A stretch of DNA of 64,000 bases from Ferrovibrio sp964218355 (GTDB taxonomy: Bacteria; Pseudomonadota; Alphaproteobacteria; Ferrovibrionales; Ferrovibrionaceae). A program made the position numbers and the translations under genes. Below are positions 59,994-64,000 of this stretch, piece by piece. The DNA is taken from contig NZ_CAXPMC010000013.1 of assembly GCF_964218355.1 (NCBI RefSeq), positions 51,139-115,138 of the forward strand, in the 5' to 3' direction. Below the pieces are notes generated by a model. The model was not told the DNA's origin, ran no database searches, and saw only the letters and a list, made by a program, of their open reading frames with translations. How positions within the stretch are numbered: position 1 is the stretch's first letter; every line of letters starts with the position of its first letter.

Positions 59994-60100
59994 TCTCACG
60001 GGGAGTAGCCGGGGCCTCACCCGCTCCCGCGACGTCGTCAGCACGGGTACGGGAGTACCCCGGCGTCACGGCCCGCGCCTCGCGCGGATGGCAAGACCGA
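59994..60100 (+). promoter_or_regulatory. yybP-ykoY manganese riboswitch
   Basis: The leader contains the conserved opening CTCACGGGGAGTAGCC, the first-loop metal-binding GTCGTCAGC segment, and the distal partner GATGGCAAGACCGAAC. These match the manganese-sensing yybP-ykoY class. It lies 48 bases before the terC start and is the standard regulator of TerC/MntP exporters. The gap 59890-60148 holds this element and nothing else evident. Confidence 0.9.
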
Positions 60101-60148
60101 ACAGGCTGGTTGGATGTCCCGTGCCCGTTCACTTTTCAGGTCCTGCCC

Positions 60149-61174
60149 ATGGTCTCCATCGGAACCCCGCTGCTCTGGTCGCTGTTTGCCCTGTTCGTCG
60201 CCGTCGCCCTTGCGGTCGACTTCTTCGCCCTCAACCGTCAGGGCGCGCACAAGGTCTCGATGCGCGAGGCCGCGATCTGGACGGTGATCTGGGTGGCGGT
60301 GAGTTTCGTGTTCGTTGCCTTCCTGTGGTGGGAACTCGGCGGCACCGGTGACGACGCCGGCGCGCGCGCGCTGGCCAACGACAAGGCACTGGAGTTCATC
60401 ACCGGCTATCTGGTCGAAAAGGCGCTCGCGGTCGACAACATCTTCGTCTTCCTGATGCTGTTCACCTACTTCGCGGTGCCGGCGGAGTTCCAGAAGCGCG
60501 TACTGATGATCGGCATTCTCGGCGCACTGCTGCTGCGCGCGATCCTGATCCTGATCGGCGCCTGGATGATCGCGAAGTTCCACTGGATCCTCTACGTCTT
60601 CGGCGCGTTCCTGGTGTTCACCGGCGTGAAGATGTGGTGGGCGGCGGGCCAGGAGCCGGATCTCGAAGACAACCCGGCCTTGCAGTGGATCAAGCGGCGC
60701 ATGCGTATCGCGCCGGACTACGACGGCGAGAAGTTCTTCACGCAGATCGACGGCGCACGCATCGCCACCCCGTTGCTGGTCGTCGTCCTGCTGATCGGCA
60801 TCGTCGACGTGATCTTCGCGGTGGATTCCATCCCGGCGATCTTCGCGATCACGGTCGATCCGTTCATCGTGCTCACGTCCAACGTGTTCGCAATCCTGGG
60901 CCTGCGCGCGATGTATTTCCTGCTGGCCAGCGTGCACGAGCGTTTCCATCTGCTGCCGTACGGCCTGGCGATCGTGCTCGTGCTGATCGGCACGAAGATG
61001 CTGCTGATCGACGTCTACAAGATTCCGGTCGCGTGGTCGCTCGCTGCCACGGTTCTAGTGCTGGCAGTGACGATGCTGCTGTCGGTCTACGTACCGCCGA
61101 AGGACGGCGGCCAGCCGCGCGGCGCCTATCCGTTCTCGCGCAGGAAGCAGCGTCCGGAACAGCGCGAACAATGA
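60149..61174 (+). CDS. TerC/Alx-family membrane protein, likely manganese exporter
   Basis: A 341-residue TerC-family protein with about nine helices. The metal-site helices are visible as EKALAVDNIFVFLMLF near residue 90 and IVDVIFAVDSIPAIFAI near residue 218, with the paired aspartates of the family. HERFHLLPYGLAIVLVLIGTKM is also typical. The manganese riboswitch directly upstream makes manganese export the best inference. The ATG at 60149 opens the conserved fold. Confidence 0.9.
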   Translation: MVSIGTPLLWSLFALFVAVALAVDFFALNRQGAHKVSMREAAIWTVIWVAVSFVFVAFLWWELGGTGDDAGARALANDKALEFITGYLVEKALAVDNIFVFLMLFTYFAVPAEFQKRVLMIGILGALLLRAILILIGAWMIAKFHWILYVFGAFLVFTGVKMWWAAGQEPDLEDNPALQWIKRRMRIAPDYDGEKFFTQIDGARIATPLLVVVLLIGIVDVIFAVDSIPAIFAITVDPFIVLTSNVFAILGLRAMYFLLASVHERFHLLPYGLAIVLVLIGTKMLLIDVYKIPVAWSLAATVLVLAVTMLLSVYVPPKDGGQPRGAYPFSRRKQRPEQREQ

Positions 61175-61190
61175 GGCGGACGGCGCGGCG

Positions 61191-61219
61191 TTGACTTCGA
61201 CATCCCGCTTGCCGATGAT
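61191..61219 (+). promoter_or_regulatory. Candidate promoter for the rnk-like gene
   Basis: TTGACT, a 17-base spacer and GATGAT, 192 bases before the gene start. The remaining leader (61220-61410) has no clear RNA element. Confidence 0.3.
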
Positions 61220-61410
61220 CGTGTCGTCATGCCGGTGAATCACGCACAGCGCCGCTGCCAGCAGCGCGCAGGACATTTCGTCGCAGGCTCCTGAACCCCG
61301 GGGCCGGCGCCGTTCGGCGTTTCATCCGTCCCCGGGGCACGCACCACCCTTCCTTCCTCTTCTCCCAAGTTTGCGGCGACACGCCGCAGACGACTCATGG
61401 AGTGCGTGTG

Positions 61411-61839
61411 ATGAATACCCTGTTCCCGGCCGCCACCGCGGACCGCAAGACCGGTCCGTCGTGTGACACGCCGGCGCTGCTGATCGACTTCGACACCTAT
61501 GACCACCTCCAGGCGCTGGCGCACCGCTGCGAGCACCTGCCGGAGGTCACCGCCGGGCTGCTGCAGGAACTCGACCGGGCGCAACTCGTCGCACCCGATG
61601 CGCTGCCGGACGACGCCGTGCGCGTCGGCTCGCGGGTCACCTACCAGGACGACGCCAGCGGCGCGATCCGCACCGTCCACCTGGTCTGGCCGCAACAGGC
61701 CGACGTCTCGGCGATGCGCATCTCGGTGCTGACGCCGATCGGCACCGCGCTGATCGGCCTGCGCGCCGGTCAGCGCATCCGCTGGCGGCTCGGCAACGAC
61801 GACCGGCGGCTGGTGGTGCTGGGCGTTGCGCCTGACTAG
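61411..61839 (+). CDS. rnk: Rnk-like nucleoside diphosphate kinase regulator
   Basis: A 142-residue protein of the Rnk/GreA-B C-terminal fold. ALLIDFDTYDHLQALA (short N-terminal arm), VRVGSRVTYQDDASGAIRTVHLVWP and ALIGLRAGQRIRWRL are family landmarks. Rnk can bind RNA polymerase or influence NDK levels; its cellular role here is unproven. The ATG at 61411 is preferred over an in-frame GTG at 61402. Confidence 0.85.
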   Translation: MNTLFPAATADRKTGPSCDTPALLIDFDTYDHLQALAHRCEHLPEVTAGLLQELDRAQLVAPDALPDDAVRVGSRVTYQDDASGAIRTVHLVWPQQADVSAMRISVLTPIGTALIGLRAGQRIRWRLGNDDRRLVVLGVAPD

Positions 61840-62000
61840 GCGCCTGGGCGGCAGAAACGCGCGCGGCTGCGGCGTCGCCATTTCGGCCATCTTCCACACT
61901 GCCTCGCGGCCGATAGTCCCCTGCTACTGGCCTCGAATCGACGCGAAATCTGCCTCGAAATGGCTTTGCCTCGCCTGCGCGGTGCCTACCGCCCAGGCTC

Positions 62001-62576
62001 CTAGCGTCGGGCGCGCCGCCGCCACGAGCGCAGCAGCAGCAGGCCGCCGGCGAGTCCGCCCAGGTGGGCAAAGTGGGCGACCCCGGACATCGTGCCGGTA
62101 ACGCCCGCGTACAGCTCGAAGGCGGCGTACAGCGTGACGAACACCGGCGCCGGCAACGGAATCGGCGGGAACAGCAGCATCACGCGGCGTCGCGGGAACA
62201 GCAGCGCGTACGCACCGAGCAGCCCGAACAGGCCGCCGGAGGCACCGACCGTCGGCACCGGGTCGCTGAAGCCCTGGGTGATCAGCTGCGCGAGCGCGGC
62301 GGCGAACACGCTCGCCGTGTAGAGCTGCACGAACCGGACCGAGCCGATCGCCCGTTCGACCTCGCGACCGAACATCCACACGCCGAGCATGTTCACGGAC
62401 AGGTGGAACAGGCTGCCGTGCAGAAAGGCGCTGCTGACGACCTGCCAGAACTCGAAGCCGGCACCCAGCGGCCACAGTGCGAAGTGCCGGATCAGGCCGT
62501 CGGCCGCCATCATCTGCAGCCCGAAGACGGCGATGTTGGCGATCAGCAGGACAGTGGTGACGGGGGCGACAGCCAT
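62001..62576 (-). CDS. Rhomboid-family intramembrane serine protease
   Basis: A 191-residue, six-helix membrane protein. HGSLFHLSVNMLGVW supplies the HxxxN oxyanion part, VGASGGLFGLLGAYALLF the catalytic serine (GxSG), and SGVAHFAHLGGLAGG the catalytic histidine. Substrate unknown. The ATG at 62576 gives a short, normal N-terminus. Confidence 0.92.
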   Translation of the reverse strand: MAVAPVTTVLLIANIAVFGLQMMAADGLIRHFALWPLGAGFEFWQVVSSAFLHGSLFHLSVNMLGVWMFGREVERAIGSVRFVQLYTASVFAAALAQLITQGFSDPVPTVGASGGLFGLLGAYALLFPRRRVMLLFPPIPLPAPVFVTLYAAFELYAGVTGTMSGVAHFAHLGGLAGGLLLLRSWRRRARR

Positions 62577-62616
62577 CTGGATCGGGCGGAGTGGACGCGA
62601 GCCGGCAGTGTAGCGG

Positions 62617-62653
62617 CAAAGAAAATGCCGCCGACCCGCGAGGTCGGCGGCAT
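62617..62653 (-). terminator. Rho-independent terminator after the DUF1329 gene
   Basis: A perfect 12-bp stem (ATGCCGCCGACC with GGTCGGCGGCAT, loop CGCGA, 62625-62653) followed on the minus strand by TTTTCTTT. It lies 14 bases past the stop and before the rhomboid start. Confidence 0.9.
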
Positions 62654-62666
62654 CGGTCGAAGGGGC

Positions 62667-64000
62667 CTACTTCGTTGCGAGCTTCGAGACGCTGGTCGGG
62701 CTGAAGTCCTCGACGGAGAACTTGCGCGTCGTGGTCTCTTCGTCCTCGTTGTTCGCCGCCATCACCAGGTAGCGCGCGCTCTGCAGGTCGTAGACCGTCT
62801 CGAGCACCGGCAACTGGTAAGGCTTGTCGTAGGCGATCACGTGGTGGCCTTCCTGGACGCGCCACATCTGGTCGCGCTGGTCGTAGACATCGACGGCGAC
62901 GATCTGCCAGGAATCCTCGTCGACGTAGAAGGTGCGCCGCTTGTAGAGATGATTGACGCCGGGCTTGACGAAGGAGTCGACGACCCAGACGCGGCGCAGC
63001 TCGTAGCGCGCGTAGTCCTGGTTGATATGACCCTTACGCATCACGTCGCGGTATTTCAGCTTGTCGCTGTGGATCGCGTAGCTGTTGCCCGGAACGTAGA
63101 TCTCCTTCTTGCCGACCAGTTTCCACTGATAGCGGTCCATCGCGCCGTTGAACATGTCGAGCTGGTCGTTGGTGCGCAGACCGTCCGATGCCGTTCCCGG
63201 GTTGTCATAGGCGATGTTGGGCGCGCGGCGCAGGCGCCGCTGCCCGGGGTTGTACTGCCAGGCACCGCGCGGCTCCTTGACCTGGTCCATGGTCTCGTGG
63301 ACCAGCAGGATCGTGCCGGCGAGGCGGGCCGGCTCGGTGGTGAGCTGCAGGAAGTACAGGATCTTGTTGTTGAGCGACGCCGGATCGACGTCCGGCTGGT
63401 TGTAGACGAAGAACGCGTCCTCCTGGATCTTCACCAGGTTGTAGTCGCCGGCCGTGGTCACGGCGAACTGGTTGTTCCAGCGACGCACGCCACTGTCGCG
63501 ATAGCGGACCTTGTGGTTCCAGATCACCTCGTGGCCGTTCTGCGGGATCGGGAACGGAATGCCGGTGATCGCCCCCTGCAGCGCTTCGCCGTTGCCGCCC
63601 AGCGTCGCACTCGTCGCGTTCTTTGCGGTGGCGTCGTAGATGAACTGCGGATTGGCGAAGGTGCGGCGCGTCTTGTAGACCTTCATCGAGTAGCTGTCCG
63701 GGTACTTCTCGAACAGCGCGACCTGCCCCGGCGTCAGCCTGGCCTTGTGCTCCCCCAGGTTCTTCGACGTGATCGTGAGCAGCGGCTTGTCGTCGGGGAA
63801 GGGGTCGCAGTAGCGGGCACCTTCGCCTTCGAAGCAGGGCGGCGCCTTGGTCAGGCCGCCCTCCCAGGCGGGAATGCTGCCATCGGCACTGGCCGCGGCG
63901 GTTGCACCGACCGGCGTCAGCGACTTGCCGAGCTTGGCCGCCTCGTCCGCGGACACCTTCGCGAATGTCGGGCCGGCGGCCAGCAGGCCGGCCACCAGCG
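62667..64000 (-). CDS. DUF1329 outer-membrane protein, 5' end beyond the window
   Basis: The C-terminal 444 residues or so are visible; the start and most of the signal peptide lie past base 64,000 (the visible end reads VAGLLAAGPTFA, the end of a signal peptide). The mature part starts KVSADEAAKLGKSLTPVGA. Landmarks of DUF1329 are IPAWEGGLTKAP, YRDSGVRRWNNQFAVT, AYDNPGTASDGLRTNDQLDMFN and RTFYVDEDSWQIVAVDVYDQRD (abbreviated). The family is found in gammaproteobacteria, often with RND-type transporters and sterol or lipid genes; exact function unknown. Confidence 0.88.
   Translation of the reverse strand, partial: LVAGLLAAGPTFAKVSADEAAKLGKSLTPVGATAAASADGSIPAWEGGLTKAPPCFEGEGARYCDPFPDDKPLLTITSKNLGEHKARLTPGQVALFEKYPDSYSMKVYKTRRTFANPQFIYDATAKNATSATLGGNGEALQGAITGIPFPIPQNGHEVIWNHKVRYRDSGVRRWNNQFAVTTAGDYNLVKIQEDAFFVYNQPDVDPASLNNKILYFLQLTTEPARLAGTILLVHETMDQVKEPRGAWQYNPGQRRLRRAPNIAYDNPGTASDGLRTNDQLDMFNGAMDRYQWKLVGKKEIYVPGNSYAIHSDKLKYRDVMRKGHINQDYARYELRRVWVVDSFVKPGVNHLYKRRTFYVDEDSWQIVAVDVYDQRDQMWRVQEGHHVIAYDKPYQLPVLETVYDLQSARYLVMAANNEDEETTTRKFSVEDFSPTSVSKLATK

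Overview
The window reads as two different genomes joined end to end. Bases 1 to about 46,300 look alphaproteobacterial, probably Rhodospirillales-like: a complete complex I operon with separate nuoC and nuoD, a group-2 type RpoH, an N-terminally extended ribosomal protein S9, a ChrR-type zinc anti-sigma factor, HxlR/MerR/MarR regulators and AzlCD. Bases from about 46,350 to 64,000 look gammaproteobacterial: arginine succinyltransferase (ast) genes, the GspA/GspB (ExeA/ExeB) pair, a 107-residue FdxA, Rnk, a DUF1329 protein and a manganese-riboswitch terC. Gene content and sequence texture both change near 46.3 kb, close to or inside an amino-acid ABC transporter ATPase gene. This is either an assembly join or a large transfer. 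The genus assignments are inference.

Layout of the alpha part. 1-9,502 (minus): nuoA to the start of nuoL, one tightly packed operon. 9.8-12.6 kb: a family 2 glycosyltransferase, tRNA-Asp, rpoH and a MarR regulator with a C-terminal cysteine cluster. 12.7-17.1 kb: a MoxR ATPase and a CoxE-like VWA protein, convergent with four small genes that form two paralogous pairs of membrane-anchored coiled-coil proteins. These four genes are the best candidate here for an undescribed system. 17.2-18.2 kb: rplM-rpsI. 18.46-18.59 kb: a 10-bp tandem repeat of 13 units. 18.7-19.7 kb: a CbiM-like transporter under a cobalamin riboswitch. 19.8-20.6 kb: an orphan HNH-like protein. 20.7-24.8 kb: a probable compatible-solute operon (HAD phosphatase, glucosylglycerol-phosphate synthase, sodium/solute symporter). 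25-31 kb: small metabolic genes with divergent regulators, several with clear dyad operators.

31.7-39.4 kb holds two convergent operons that together look like a photo-oxidative stress island: photolyase, FAD oxidoreductase, DUF1365 and cyclopropane-fatty-acid-type methyltransferase on the plus strand; chrR, DUF6134, a short-chain dehydrogenase and a SnoaL-like gene on the minus strand. Each operon has a sigma-E-like promoter at its outer end, but the partner sigma factor gene is not present. 39.4-46.3 kb carries a Nudix/cyclotransferase pair, a cysK-AlaX-sulfurtransferase cluster, a perfect parS centromere site, a CGNR regulator, azlCD and a small secreted protein.

The gamma part. 46.3-48.8 kb is a three-gene polar amino-acid ABC transporter, divergent from an M20 hydrolase-astA-astD-astB-elaA cluster; together these suggest uptake and succinyl-pathway breakdown of arginine. 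They are followed by gspA-gspB, fdxA, a zinc-ribbon Nudix hydrolase, an outer-membrane barrel with a 7 x 10-residue repeat, tRNA-Leu, a VOC protein, terC under a yybP-ykoY riboswitch, rnk, a rhomboid protease and a DUF1329 protein cut by the window end. I found no insertion sequence, prophage, CRISPR array or rRNA.
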